Assembly (NCBI GenBank): GCA_011009095.1
Contig: VTPC01090691.1
Span: forward strand, 82,082 to 146,081
DNA: 64,000 nucleotides
DNA from: Ignelater luminosus
Taxonomy: Eukaryota > Arthropoda > Insecta > Coleoptera > Elateridae
Direction of reading: 5' to 3'
The notes under the pieces are model-generated. The model was given only the letters and a program-made list of their open reading frames with translations, made no database searches and was not told the DNA's origin. The translations under genes and the position numbers were made by a program. Positions 45,223-57,110 of this stretch are shown here, one piece after another (positions within the stretch are counted from its first letter, which is position 1; each line of letters opens with the position of its first letter).

Positions 45223-45533
45223 ACAGAGAAATTCAGTGACTTTTAAAAATCGATTAAAGAAAATTGCAATTTATAAACGGTGCAAACGTTGATCAGATAA
45301 CATCTGTCAACATTTACTCACGTACATATACATACAGCCAGAAACCTAAGTCCAAGTATATTCAATTACTATTTAGCAACAGAGGTAAATGGTAGCAAGT
45401 CAAGGCCTGCCTTGCTTGCAGGGCGTTAATATTCTTCAAATATCAACAGCAAAGCTTACTTTTTATTGCAACTGGGTAACTGATCAGTTATAGGGTAATC
45501 AGAGATTAAAATGAGGTAAAATATAGAAACGGA
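45223..45533 (+). repeat. Long direct repeat, right copy
   Basis: 311 bp aligned with 43313-43643. It begins within a few bases of the LINE's C-terminal end. Shared words include GCTTGCAGGGCGTTAATATT and TATCAACAGCAAAGC. Confidence 0.9.
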
Positions 45534-48500
45534 GATCGCGAGTCAATGGATGTGAAGATAGCATACCCTAAACTTTCAGTGACTAAATTATCATCATTAA
45601 GAGACGAAAATTGAAGGAATTTATAAAAAAGTTTGCTAATAGCGTATTATAGAAACAAAAGAATGTTATAGCAGTAAATACAGTTGTGGCCAAAAATTTT
45701 CTCATTTCACCATCCTCGTTCGGTGTCGGTTTCGTATTTTGTCCACTGGAGGTAACTTCAGATTTTCTCGCACTTTCACCTTCCACCAAGCGACATTAAA
45801 AAGCTTCTAACCTAGAAGTCTTAGAGTAAAATTAACTGTTAGTAAGAAAAACTTCATCAATTACAAAAGTAAACCAAACCGACAAGTTTGGGTAATTCTA
45901 AAAGTCCGGGTAGTTTAAACGGCTACAAACGAAGACAAACACAAAAATGATTAGCGATTTCCCCTATCAGAGTCCTTCTTGCAATAGAGAAAAAATTCAC
46001 TTTTATAAGTCAAATTGAGAGAAATTATTCATACCTTCTGCGATAAAATAACGCTTTCAGTAACAACCATCAAACCGACAAAAAATTGGTTCAAAATCAA
46101 GAAAACACATTTTATGCTTTGATTTCATTAAAGTCCTAATCTAGATTTTATTATAAAATCTTCTACTTAAGAGCGAACACAGAGATCTTATTTGGAGATA
46201 TTTTAGCGAAATTTCATGTGGATTCCATTCCCAGTTCATCCAGGTGAGCCTGCTACTCTGATTACTTTTTGTCGACTCCAGGGAACTCCCTGTAGTCTGG
46301 GTTCACTCTTGGTTGAGACCGTAGGCACCCGACTGTACTATCATTTTTCCTTAGCACTGACCGATGCACGTCCATGGCATTGACTACTACCCTTGGGTAC
46401 ACGCCTTACCGAATGCATACCGGAGAATGGGGTTAATAGATATCCAGTTCACAGAACCTTGCTGCGACCACCATCTCAAACAAACGTCTTCTGTCTTCTG
46501 CTATTAATTGCACTTACTAAGTAAAGCTCAGAACTCGGAAATTAAAAAAACACTGAAACTTCGTTTGGGTGTAGACGGAGGAGTGACATTCCTTAATAAC
46601 AAATTCGGCTTCTGTTGCTACCCAGATTTGGTTTTAAGGAGTGAAACATCCTTTGATTTCCTACACTTTTTATTCGAGACTTTTTTCGTAGAGTCGATAT
46701 TTCTGAAGTTACAGCATGTCAAGTACTTTAAAAGGGGTTTTTAAGAATCTCGTTAGCAGTAGATCACATCCAGAAAACACCTACTATCAGTCACGTAGAG
46801 CACAAGATTTCCTACAAATTTCATACTAAACTCTTTTCCGTAGGGTTAATAGTTTAAGATCTATAGCACGGTAAATGTCGTCGTAACATGTACAAGATTG
46901 GCAAAGAAATAGAGCTTGGAAGAAATACCATACAGCAAATGCATATCTACACTAATAGAATACGCCATAATAATTTAGTAATACATGCAAGAAACATGTA
47001 GTGTTACCTTTTAGTATAGTATGCTACCACATCACATCACACTGGGGGTAGAGTTGCAGGGGCATTTTTTATGTGGTATCCATATTAATCCTACTCCAAA
47101 CACTAAAAGAATATTTTCAATGAAAAGAAATTTTAGGAATAGGGGCAAAGAAATTTTTTGTTTGAACGAATATTACTTATTATTAAAAAGATTCAATGTT
47201 AGAATCGATAAAAGAGCGTGTAACGTTCAGTTTTTGTTTCCGTTACATGTGTGATATGTAATTTGCGCATTCGGTGTGTTCTTGTATTTTGTTTTGTAGT
47301 TTTCTCTTATTGAAGAGGTTTTTGTAATAGTTGTGAGTTCACACTGATAGGTTGATCACTTTTTTGTAGTTTCTTTAATTTTAAAATCAATTTAGAGTTG
47401 ACGAACTTTTCTATTTTATTTATTATAGCAAGCCGGACACAGGGTATAATTCTTCAAGCATTTAATTTTTATTAATGCAGTTTTTCTAAACTCTCTAGTT
47501 AATTTACTTCCATATAGGTCTAGTTAGCAATTTGATAAGGGTTCGTTTTCATCTTATTACGAGTTAGTGTTTTTAATTTAGATTTCTCCTTTGATTATTA
47601 TGTTTTCACTTTCTCTTTGTTTGGTGTATGATATTCAGATACGGTATATGGTACATGCTAGTTCTTACTTCTTCATTATCAAAGGTAGCCATGTGTGATT
47701 GATTTTTTGTTTTTAGTTTAGCCAAAATAAATTGAAGTTGGAATTCCTATACCAGCTCATTTATAAACTTATTTGGTTTCATTTAACTTTAATTGTAATT
47801 TACAGTTACGTCCTCGTCGGGGTGTTGAAACTTATTGACTTTTATCTAATATTACTGCTTGGTCTTGTTGCTGGGTTATCAGAAATTTCATCTCCAGATC
47901 GATTATTTAAAAATTTAACTTTCGGGAACCGGGATATTTCCGTTGGAGCGCGTTCGCTTCGTGCAGGGAAGACTTCTTGTAGGCAGGTTTGCTGCCGATA
48001 TTTATGACAGGGGTGCATTCAGTTTCTGAGTTTTGTGACAAACCTCAATCCAACAAGCAGCACAAACTCCAGGAATGTTAGCAGAAATCAACGAAAAAAT
48101 CTTTCGTCGTAAAAACTTCAAAATTCATTTTGATAAAAACAATTCTTTATTGTGTATTGGATAGTGTAGTCAAGTTATCATCAATTGGCCTAGTCAGCAG
48201 AAAAGTCTTCTAGTTCTCAGAGTTTCTCACTTACTTCCTTTCCAGAAACTTTCAACACGACGATACAACATTTACAAAGAGTATGAAGCTAAAAAGTCGT
48301 ATGGAGAAAGCTCTTTGTTATTCTCAATGGAATTATTAGTACAGATAATGGTGACTCTTGGAACCCAATGTGCTCAAAATACTTACTAAAGTGACAATTT
48401 GGAAAATACGTATTTAAGTAAATAATTTCTTACGAGTCGGTTATTATTCTTTTTGGTTGCAAACCTGGTTTTCCAAAAACAAACAGTTGCTCACTCATTA

Positions 48501-49677
48501 ATTGTTTTATGCTCTTGGATAGTCACAAGATTTATTTTGAAAGTTTAAGCCATCTCAGATCTTTTTGATATCATCTCAATTTTCATTAGGGAGGGCATTC
48601 AGGATAGACAAGTTTGTACAGAAATTCATCAAAGAAAGAGCGAGTTAACCGAGTTAATACTCCAAGGTGTCTATAAATTCCATAAACCTTAATAAGATGA
48701 AAAAGATAAAGATAAAAGAAGACGAAAAAGGTTCAACTTGTCAGGTTCTTAAACACCATACTCATAAAATTCAGAATGTGTTGTGATATCCAGGTTTAAA
48801 TTTTAAATTTCGCGCGTTAGAAAAAAAATAGGTTACCATCACTGCATCTTTGAAATGTTTGGAAAGAGTGGGATGTGGTTGGCGATAGGAAGGGATGCTG
48901 GGGGTTGTGGGAGAAACACGCGCTCTCTTTAGTTGTGGCTACCAAAGGGGTGAGATGGATCCGGAGACTGTAAAATTACTTTCCTCTTGATGTAAAATAC
49001 ATTTTTGATTTTTATTGAAAAATACCATGTTAAGGGTGAAGTGAACTCAATTACCTATTTTGATTTTTTGTTTTATATTTGTTATGACGCTGAGGTAGAC
49101 GAGATTTAAACAGATATTAAAATTTGCTTGTAAGAAGCCACGTGGCTTTCTTGGTGTTTATGTAACAATCGTGCATCTAATGTAAAGACTTGTAATGTTT
49201 ATTCAACTGTTTTGTGTTATTAATGCAGGCAATTTGAATGTTTTAAGATCATCATATTTCACTAAATATATTTTTCTTTGTTGCAATTGAGAAACGAAAT
49301 TAAGAAAGCTTTTGTATTGTATGCATTTATCTTGTGATCACTGATAAAGTTTAAAGAATAATGGAATTTAGTTTGGAATTCAAATGTACTAAATATTACA
49401 AAACAACATACTAGACGATTAGATTTATTTTCATACACTAGCATTTGTTAACATGGATGTTCTGATACTCAACTGGGACATGTGAGCACCAGTAAATATT
49501 ATAAAACACGCATGAATTTAATGGTCGATGGCTCTCTTTATTAAAGTGTGAACTGCCTTGGTGTTATCTTCACATTTTCATTCGTGGTGGCAGTCTACAT
49601 TCTACATTGTTTTTGTGTGTTTATTTGTTATAAATGTTTTCTCTTGCAGCATTTCCCACCCTTGGGTAGCAGTTATT
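45534..49677. other. Long region without recognised gene
   Basis: Mostly AT-rich. A moderately GC patch at 46200-46500 (GAACTCCCTGTAGTCTGGG and neighbours) and another at 47920-48070 look like unidentified repeat debris. Open frames of 60-92 codons (46508-46744, 47021-47254, 47732-48007) carry no motif. 47250-47700 is T-rich on the plus strand. Near 49634-49650 the sequence TGTTTTCTCTTGCAG matches a splice-acceptor consensus, but no exon can be shown after it. Confidence 0.35.
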
Positions 49678-49790
49678 ATTATGTACTATTTGACCCGAAG
49701 CACTATCTTAATAGTTCCGGGTGTTTTATTTATTATGTTTTATTTGTGGCACGAAGCACTATCTTAATAGTTCCGTGCTTTTGTTTATAT
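49678..49790 (+). repeat. Tandem pair of hairpins with covarying stems
   Basis: Two 56-bp units share the loop region AAGCACTATCTTAATAGTTC exactly. In unit 1 it is closed by ACCCG (49693-49697) and CGGGT (49718-49722); in unit 2 by GCACG (49749-49753) and CGTGC (49774-49778). Two of the five outer base pairs differ between units, and both differences are compensated on the other arm. An inner ACTAT/ATAGT stem with a CTTA loop is present in both. The preserved pairing suggests a structured RNA or a DNA hairpin site. No known family is recognised. Confidence 0.7.
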
Positions 49791-52700
49791 ATTTATTGCG
49801 GGGAATGATAGACTGTTCACAATTTTTGGCTACGGCCGAAGACTAAGGAGCTATTGTAATAGAGTACGGTCTCTTCCCTTTGTCTTTGCTAACATACTCT
49901 TCAGTTTCGTTTGATGATGAGTGCTATAAGTACATATCCGAGTAATGGAGAGAGCAGGACTAGTTTAATTTAAGTTGCAACAAGTGAATTTGAAATGTGC
50001 ATTATGTTGTGTGTTCCGAACATTCATTTTATCATTTATTTATCTCTGAATTTCACCAAGTTCTTATGAAATGAACTTATACAACTTATCGCTTATTATG
50101 TGTTTTGTCTTATTTATAATTATTTTTTGCTAAGTATTATTGGTTATGTTGGTACCATATTATTGCTTGCTTTTATGTGACTAATTATTTTATTGAATAT
50201 TGCTGTGTCAAGTTGGAACCGTTTATTTATATATTTGTGCATTAAAATTTGTACTGTTTGTTTTAAAAGAATCTGGAGGTTTCTTGCTGGTTCTTCCTCC
50301 GAACTGATACCTGAACCAGTGTGTAAAAGTTTATTCGGCCTTCACAACAACATTTAGCATTCAATTTACAACGTTCTATTTTAACCATAATCTGTGTTTT
50401 ATTTGATTTCCTGTCTTCCCCACTATCGTTAGTAACCAGTGTATCTAGTTTTAGGGAATTTTAGAAACACAACGTAGGGTAGGTAAATTGGTTTGACGAT
50501 CACGATTGGCCACATTGATTCTGGGGTCTACTTTCTGTTAGATTTGGGAGGGAAATTTAAATATTTGTCAGGATCTGGGACTTGGGATACTACAGTGTTA
50601 TTAAAGAAATGATTACTATTTCCATCAGACGACCTAGTTGAAATCATTAAAGCAAACTGAGCTTGCTTTATTTTTAAGTGCTCTAGCTTATGATTGATTC
50701 TAATACAGTTGTGTTATTTCTATACTTCTATAGGATTTCATACATCTGTTCCACTTCACATTTGTGTAGATTTTTCAATAAAGAGAAACCAACAGCTAAA
50801 GGTGCTACGTTATATAGAAAAGGATGCAGCTCTGCTCAGTAACTATTTGACAGAAATAAATTATAAATCTTAAAATTGTACATTTTATGGCTGAGCAAAT
50901 TATTTTACAAAATTAAAATATTTATCATTATCAAGTTACAATATATGTAGAAATTAGCTTAAACGATACTTACCTTTATCAAAAGTCGATAAGTAGAGGT
51001 TTGGAATTTTTTTGGTGATCTAAATAGTCAGGAGTCTCTTCGTTTAATAAAAAATATACGCAAACTTGTGTGTGAAATAAAAATAACCTTGACAACAAGA
51101 AAAAAAAAGTATTAAGTAATATTCATTTGTTGATGTAGAATACAATAAAAGTTATGCAGCCTCTGTAATCAATTATAAATTTTAAATTAATACAATCATA
51201 TAAGTTGATTATAAAATTAACTACTGAAATTACAAAGCTACGATGTTGCCTAAACAAATAACCAACTAAATAACAAAATTATATTAAATTTATTACAATA
51301 ATATAAAATTATAATTAAGTTCAAATATTGTCAAAGTAAACACCATTCAGACATCAACCACAATGTCCGTTATGTTTTATTATTGTACCTTTCTTTTTTT
51401 TTTACTTTCATTTTTATGTTGAATTAAATTTAATAATAATTATAACTGTAACAGACGTATGCGAAATAAAAACGTACCACAGAGATCTACACATCAATAA
51501 TTTTAATTAAATCGAAAACTAATTAGTGAAAAAAGAAAACAAGGAAAAAACGTCTTACTGATTAGACATTTAAAATTAACGCTGTTTACAAATTGTGTCG
51601 CGTGATTATAAATAAATAAAGTTAATAAAAACATAAATTTGTTTAATAATTATTTTTTTAATTGTTGTTGATGATAAATGATAATTCTCTCTGAAGGCAG
51701 TGTATAATATCATTGTTATGATTCATTTAAGATTTTTAGTTGTTTCCTCCTTTATCGGGCTAAAATAAACAGAACGAATTTAAATTAGTAAACATACATA
51801 ACAAAATCTATCTTTGTGTATTCTATTATTGGATTGTTTTTTTTTTCATTGTAAGTGACGATACTAAAATTTAATTGTTTGATAATAATTTGCGTTTTCA
51901 GAATATCACCGAAGGCAAACTTGTTCGATTGGCGCTAAATAAAAACAGTTATAATTATATTATTTGCATTACAATTACAATTATCTTTATCAGGATTAAT
52001 AAATCTTTCCTAATAGTGATGTAATTCAAATTCCGTGAGTCTTTTAGTGCATCCGGCTGTATAAACAGAACGCACCCTTATACCTTATTTATGTAGTTGT
52101 TTGTAAAAATTCTCTAACTGTAAGTTCATCTTTCGTATCAAAATAGTTTTTTGGATTATTACTTAAATTACATTCTTTTTTCCTATCTCATAATTAATCC
52201 ACGGATTATATTGTAATATGATCGATACCATAATAAATTATTGGCTGACTCCCGTTATCAATGATTAATACAATTTATGATATCTCACAACAATAACATT
52301 TATTTTATGATTTCTTTTCAAGTACAAATTTGATTCTGTATCAATCTAGGTTAACTAGCAATAAACTGATCTGTATAAAAGTAGCTACTTTATATACTTC
52401 TAGCAGTGGGTAAAGTAGAATAGCAACGAACACATGTACTTGAATAAGATTTTAGTTGGAAAACGCTGTATGCAACTCGGGTGTAATGTGCCCTTTCTTA
52501 ACTTGTGGAAACCTAAAATGTTCGCTATTAAGCTTATCCAACTGTACCAAACTGTTGCTATTTACACCTTTGCTGCATAAATGACTATTTGCAGCTTCAG
52601 ATATCTGAATAAATTTTATAAAAAGAGTAGAAACTGACTTTGGACTTTGGCGACATTATGCCAGTTGGTCTTTCTTGTTGTGAAATCATAAATGGTCACC

Positions 52701-53134
52701 CTTTTTCTGGGCACTTTTCTGCAGAAGTTTTGCAAAGTCTTAAAATTTTTTCTTCTATCGTTATGCAAGCTGATGATAAAAGCTTTAGGATCAATGTGTA
52801 CCAAAGTACGCATGTGTCTAAGAGTACTCAGCGATGATTTTATAATATTTCCGCCATACAATTACAAATCCAATGTCAATGCTGTAATGATGGTAAAAAC
52901 AGAAACCTGCAAATTGTTTATAATTTCATCATACCGACACATTCCATGTTTCAGGTACGATGTGATGTAATTTTTGCCGCTTTTTGTTTTAGTGTTATAT
53001 AAGGTAAGAATTAACAGTTCTATTTTTTGGGTTGATTTTCATCGACGGTGGTTTTCAGAATTTCTTTGAACACTGTAATCTTTTTCTAGATTATCTGTTA
53101 AATAGATTTAATTGAAAAAACCATGAGGTTAAAT
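49791..53134. other. Very AT-rich region, no recognised gene
   Basis: 49800-50800 is T-rich on the plus strand with some structured-looking words but no identifiable element. 50800-52600 is extremely AT-rich. Opposing open frames at 52616-52970 (65-92 codons on both strands) match nothing I know. No RNA gene, terminal repeat or exon recognised. Confidence 0.4.
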
Positions 53135-53429
53135 ATATTGTAACGCGCCGCCGGTCGAATGTGGCGGAGAAGTCTCGAACTGTCCAGGCGTTTCGACCGT
53201 TGAATGTGCGTGAACCTTCTAGGCTCATCGAGAGAAACAAGGAAACGAGCGGGGAGAGAGCCAGCTAGTTATGCAGTGAACAAGCTCATAATAACGAACG
53301 AAATAAATTATTCTGTACATATAGAAATAAATAAATTTAGTGAAAATAAATATTAGAAATAAATTGAAATGGACTTAGTTTAAATAAAATTAAAAATAAA
53401 CAAACGTGTTATTAAAAACATTACAATAT
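53135..53429. mobile_element. Solo LTR of a retrotransposon, with 4-bp target repeats
   Basis: A 287-bp LTR-like unit (53139-53425) that begins TGTAACGCGCC and ends AACATTACA, flanked on both sides by ATAT (53135-53138 and 53426-53429). The short inverted TGTAA...TTACA ends, the GC-rich first half, the A-rich second half with AATAAA words and the 4-bp target repeat are all typical of Ty3/Gypsy-type LTRs. No internal region remains, as after recombination between the two LTRs. A relic; orientation not certain. Confidence 0.75.
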
Positions 53430-53696
53430 CAACATATACAAGAGTACGCAGTCTTGTATGTTAAAGAGTAGGCAATACTTACGGTGCGTACTGTTGTACA
53501 GATTTCTATGTGGATTGTGTACTTTAGGTTACTGGCAATTCCTAGATTTTTTAACATTTTTTAATTTAACTTTTTGTAAGCAGTGAGACACACTAAGTTT
53601 ATATTATCCAATATTGTATGCAAAAATTGATTGATGTTGGTGATGTTAATGACAACGAGCTTGTCTATTTATTTTTACTCAAACTACAAAGACATC

Positions 53697-53830
53697 ATCA
53701 GCAGGTACTTAAGAAAAATTGACAGAAAGCTTGTTGTCACCAAAAATTACCTAGCTGAAGCAAAACGTAAAGTTTCTGAAGGGGCCAGCAAAAGAAGTGT
53801 TGCTGTTAAGCTCGGTATTTCGGAAATGTT
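53697..53830 (+). pseudogene. Tigger/pogo transposase, N-terminal HTH part
   Basis: Reads RYLRKIDRKL, then NYLAEAKRKVSEG, ASKRSVAVKLGISE. This is the pipsqueak-type helix-turn-helix that opens Tigger/pogo transposases and CENP-B-like proteins and binds the element ends. The rest of the DNA-binding domain is missing because a Penelope-like element lies next to it; the catalytic part of a Tigger element resumes at about 55785 in the same orientation. I infer that the two are one element split by the insertion. Confidence 0.7.
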
Positions 53831-53897
53831 CTTTTTCTGCGGAAATGGAGAACAATTTATTGCGACAAAATATAGCAACAGAGTGTGGCAATAGCCC

Positions 53898-53946
53898 AGT
53901 TAACACTTCAAATGAAACTCCACGCTCATCAACTTTTATACAACAT
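53898..53946 (+). repeat. Penelope terminal direct repeat, left
   Basis: 49 bp, identical to 55663-55711 at 39 positions without gaps. Both copies read as the same kind of protein text (VNTSNETPRSSTFIQH and INTPNENPHLSIFRQH). Confidence 0.75.
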
Positions 53947-55662
53947 TTGAACACTTGGTATAGGCCCAAAGCTAATAAATGGTTTAGAGAGCTTGAAAAG
54001 ACCATAAGCAAGCTCGCGCAAAAGAAAAACCACTTAACAGTCCTCTACAAATGTTGGGAAAAGGAGATAATACCGAAAAATCGGCCAAAATTACAAAAAG
54101 GGCCAGCAAAGCATTGTTACAAGAAAGGATAAATTAACATCGTTTCTCAAAACAGAAATGCGAGCACCTTAGACACGACATCAGAAATAGTGTGATCGAA
54201 GAGGACTACACATTAATAGACTTAGCTACATCAAGAAGCTACCACAAAACCAAAGAAAGACACAAAGATGCCCAGAAACAAAAACTGGAAAGACTGGTGG
54301 AAGAGAACAACAGAAGCACGCCAGGCAAGGTTCACGGGAAAACACGATCATCAATATATCTAGCAAGAAACTAAACGACCTCAAGAAATCAGTTCTAGAT
54401 AGAGACCTAAATTACCCGGTAACACCAAGGTATATTCCGAAAATAGATTTGATAACTGCAGTTAAAGAAAGAGCCTGAAAATTAAATTTAGAGGAAGCGG
54501 AAAAATACAAATACCGGACTAGAGCTATACTGGACAAGAAGAAAAGGGTAAAGCAAAACCTTAGCAAAGAAGAGATTAGAGCGGTCAACTCACTAAAAAA
54601 AGACAGCTCGATTAAGATCCTTAATCCAACGCAATCCAAGAACTGTTACACACAGGCGAGTACAAATTACTCCCCAAAGATCCTACGCAAGCAATAGAAC
54701 GACGAATATACCAAAAGCTGTTCAAACATAAAGAAAAGCTCTCGACCCAAAAGAGAAGCAAACTAACTCCGTATTATAGTAAGCAACCCCACCTGTACAG
54801 CTTGCCACAGATACACAAAGATAACATACCTTTGAGGCTGATTATGAGCTTGTAAAACTCTTTTTGTTATGAACTGGCCAGATTCCTGTTGGACATGGGG
54901 AAACGTCCCTGTCAACAGTCAGAAATACTGAAAGAATTAGAAACGTAAGTCTAGACACTATGACGTCCTGGTTAGCTTCGATAGAGTCAGCCTATTCAGA
55001 AACGTCCCAACAGATGAGGCTCTGAATATCGTTAGAAAAAGGTTGGAAAATGACCGCACACTGGAAGTAGGAACAAATTTAAGAGTAGACGCAATAACGG
55101 GGCTGCTTGCAATATGTATCAAGACGACGTATTTTCAATTTGATATAGCAATGGGTTCATCACTCTCTCCAATTATGAGCAACATCTTCATACAGGAGTT
55201 TGAGCAGGAGGTGATATCTCAGTCTCAAGCAAAGCCGAGATTGTGAAAAGGTATGTCAATGACGTCTTTGTGATATGGCCACATCGGACTGCAGGATTTA
55301 ACAACTTCCTACACTTCCTCAATAATCACAGTCCTTCGATCAAATTCACAATGCAAGTGGAGTCTAAACAACAACCGTTTCAAGGAATGGGGACAAGTTC
55401 AAAACGAACGTATACAGGAAACCTACTCGCATAGATAGATATCTGCACTACGACTCCAACCATCACAGAAGTATACAAATGAGCATCGCAAGGTGCCTTT
55501 TGATAGAGCGAAGACAATATGCTCTAAAGAAGGAAATCTGAAGAAGGAAAAGAAAAAGTGAGCTCATATCCTTAGAGACAATAGATCTCCTGATACTATA
55601 GTAGTTAACTTAATACCTGCAGCTAGCTTAACGTCTGAGAACAACCAAATCACAGAGGACAG

Positions 55663-55711
55663 AATTAACACCCCAAATGAGAATCCACACTTATCAATCT
55701 TTAGACAACAT
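55663..55711 (+). repeat. Penelope terminal direct repeat, right
   Basis: 49 bp, partner of 53898-53946. It lies just before the point where Tigger sequence resumes (FNKLSKMADES, about 55785). Confidence 0.75.
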
Positions 55712-55784
55712 GAAAACAATTTATAGAATTACGAAAAAAAAATGTACAAATAGCATGTTTACTGAAGCTAATAATATTTAACAT

Positions 55785-57110
55785 TCTTTCAATAAGCTAA
55801 GTAAAATGGCTGATGAAAGCTAGGTTAATGGATGTAGTAAAAGACACAATATTATATAGCGGCAATGAGGAAAATGTTCTTTGGGCAGACTAATGGGGTT
55901 TAATAAACCACAAGTTCACAGATTTTTTTTACAAACTTTAAATCTGTTTACGAACGAAAGAGATACACACCAGATTCAATTTTTAATATGGACGAAACCG
56001 GTTTGTCTACAGTACCCATCAAATTACCGAAGATTTTGACTATAAAAGGCAAAAATCTTGTTGGTAGAGTTTTCAGTGAAGAACATGGACAACTGGTCAC
56101 AGCCGTTTGCTGTGTGAATACCACCGGAAACTACATCCCTGCGGCATTGATTTTTCCCCAAAAGCGAACGAATAGAGATCTTTAAATAAATGCGCCTCCT
56201 GGAACATTGAAACTGATTTCAGATTGTGGATTTATAAACACGGATTTATTCTACCAGTAGATGATACACTTAAATTATAGCAAACCTAGTACTAAACACC
56301 CCATGCTACTAATTTTTGGCAATCACAGCTCACATAGAGAATTACGAGTGATACAATTTTGTAGAGACAATCACATTAAACTGCTATCACTGGACACAAG
56401 CTTCTTTATTCTCTGTAACAATTGGATGGTTAACAATACTGGAAAATCTATTTCTCAAAAACAGGTTGCAGGTTCATTTAGTACTGTCTACACTAGAACT
56501 GCCAGCATAGAAGAGTCTCAAAATTCGTTTTGAAGGGTAGCTATTTTTCCTTATGATCCCAAGCAATTCGGTGGTGAGGACTTTTCTCCATCATTAGTGA
56601 CGGATACATGCCTTGAAGAGTTTACAAACAACGTTCTTGAAGCAACTTCAGTAGAAGAACCACCACAACCAGGATGTGTTGAAGACATCAGCAAGCAAGG
56701 CAAATATCTTATTTACAACAAAATATCACAAGATACGAACATAGAAGATTTTTTGTAGTTTTGGCAAGGCATTCAAAATACTCTACAGATGTCAGCGTAC
56801 AAGTTCTCTATGCAGAAGTTGATTTTGCCCCACTTCAGATAGCACCGCCATCACCAGGTTGCATAAGCATCGATGTTTTGGATTTAGACATTGTTTTCAA
56901 AGATGGTGCAGTTATGTTTTTGAAAAAAGTTGAAGAAAAAAATAATAAAGCGACTATAAATTTGTCAGAAATCATTTCCTTACCAGACAGAAAACAAAAA
57001 CAAAATCGTCGGAAAACTGAGTCTTAGAAGTCTGAAACACGATCAAGCAGACCGTTCAAAAATGAGCTAGAAACAAGCATCCAAGAAAGGAACTGTAAGG
57101 AAGATGCCAA
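55785..57110 (+). pseudogene. Tigger/pogo transposase, catalytic and C-terminal part
   Basis: Decayed DDE transposase of the Tigger/pogo group. It resumes with FNKLSKMADES and GRLMGFNKPQVHRFF. Then come FNMDETGLSTVPIKLPKI (first catalytic Asp, about 55984-56037), GKNLVGRVF, GQLVTAVCCVNTTGNYIPAA with LIFPQKRTN (to about 56180), HPMLLIFGNHSSHRELRVI (normally DNHSSH; the second catalytic Asp is changed to Gly here, about 56301-56355), and FCRDNHIKLLSL. A C-terminal tail follows at about 56761-57080, ending RPFKNELE, typical of Tigger C termini. Multiple stops and frameshifts. Terminal inverted repeats were not located. The element was probably dead before or soon after the Penelope-like insertion. 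Confidence 0.85.

Larger units (their letters stand above)
53840..55720 (+). mobile_element. Penelope-like retroelement inserted in a Tigger element
   Basis: Penelope-like reverse transcriptase. The N-terminal part shows WFRELEKTISKLAQKKNHL and SLKKDSSIKIL. Then come YKLLPKDPTQAIE, LTPYYSKQPHLYSLPQIHKD, a pre-catalytic segment, FDIAMGSSLSPIMSNIFIQE with FEQEV, KRYVNDVFVIWPH (catalytic block) and SIKFTMQVESKQQPFQGM. The usual downstream GIY-YIG endonuclease is not recognisable. The element is old and broken in many places. A 49-bp direct repeat sits near both ends (53898-53946 and 55663-55711), matching the partial tandem or LTR-like arrangement known for Penelope elements. Left and right limits are approximate. 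Confidence 0.85.

Noticed and set aside
49548-49808. Two overlapping Phe/Tyr-rich open frames
   Set aside because: They cross the tandem hairpins in T-rich DNA; the repeated CARSTILIVP-like peptide simply reflects the duplicated hairpin.
49540-50500. Possible LTR (TATAAGTA promoter-like word and T-rich body)
   Set aside because: No matching TG...CA limits, target repeat, primer-binding site or second copy could be identified.
52616-52970. Three open frames on both strands over the same 350 bp
   Set aside because: Mutual overlap and lack of motifs; none can be preferred as real.
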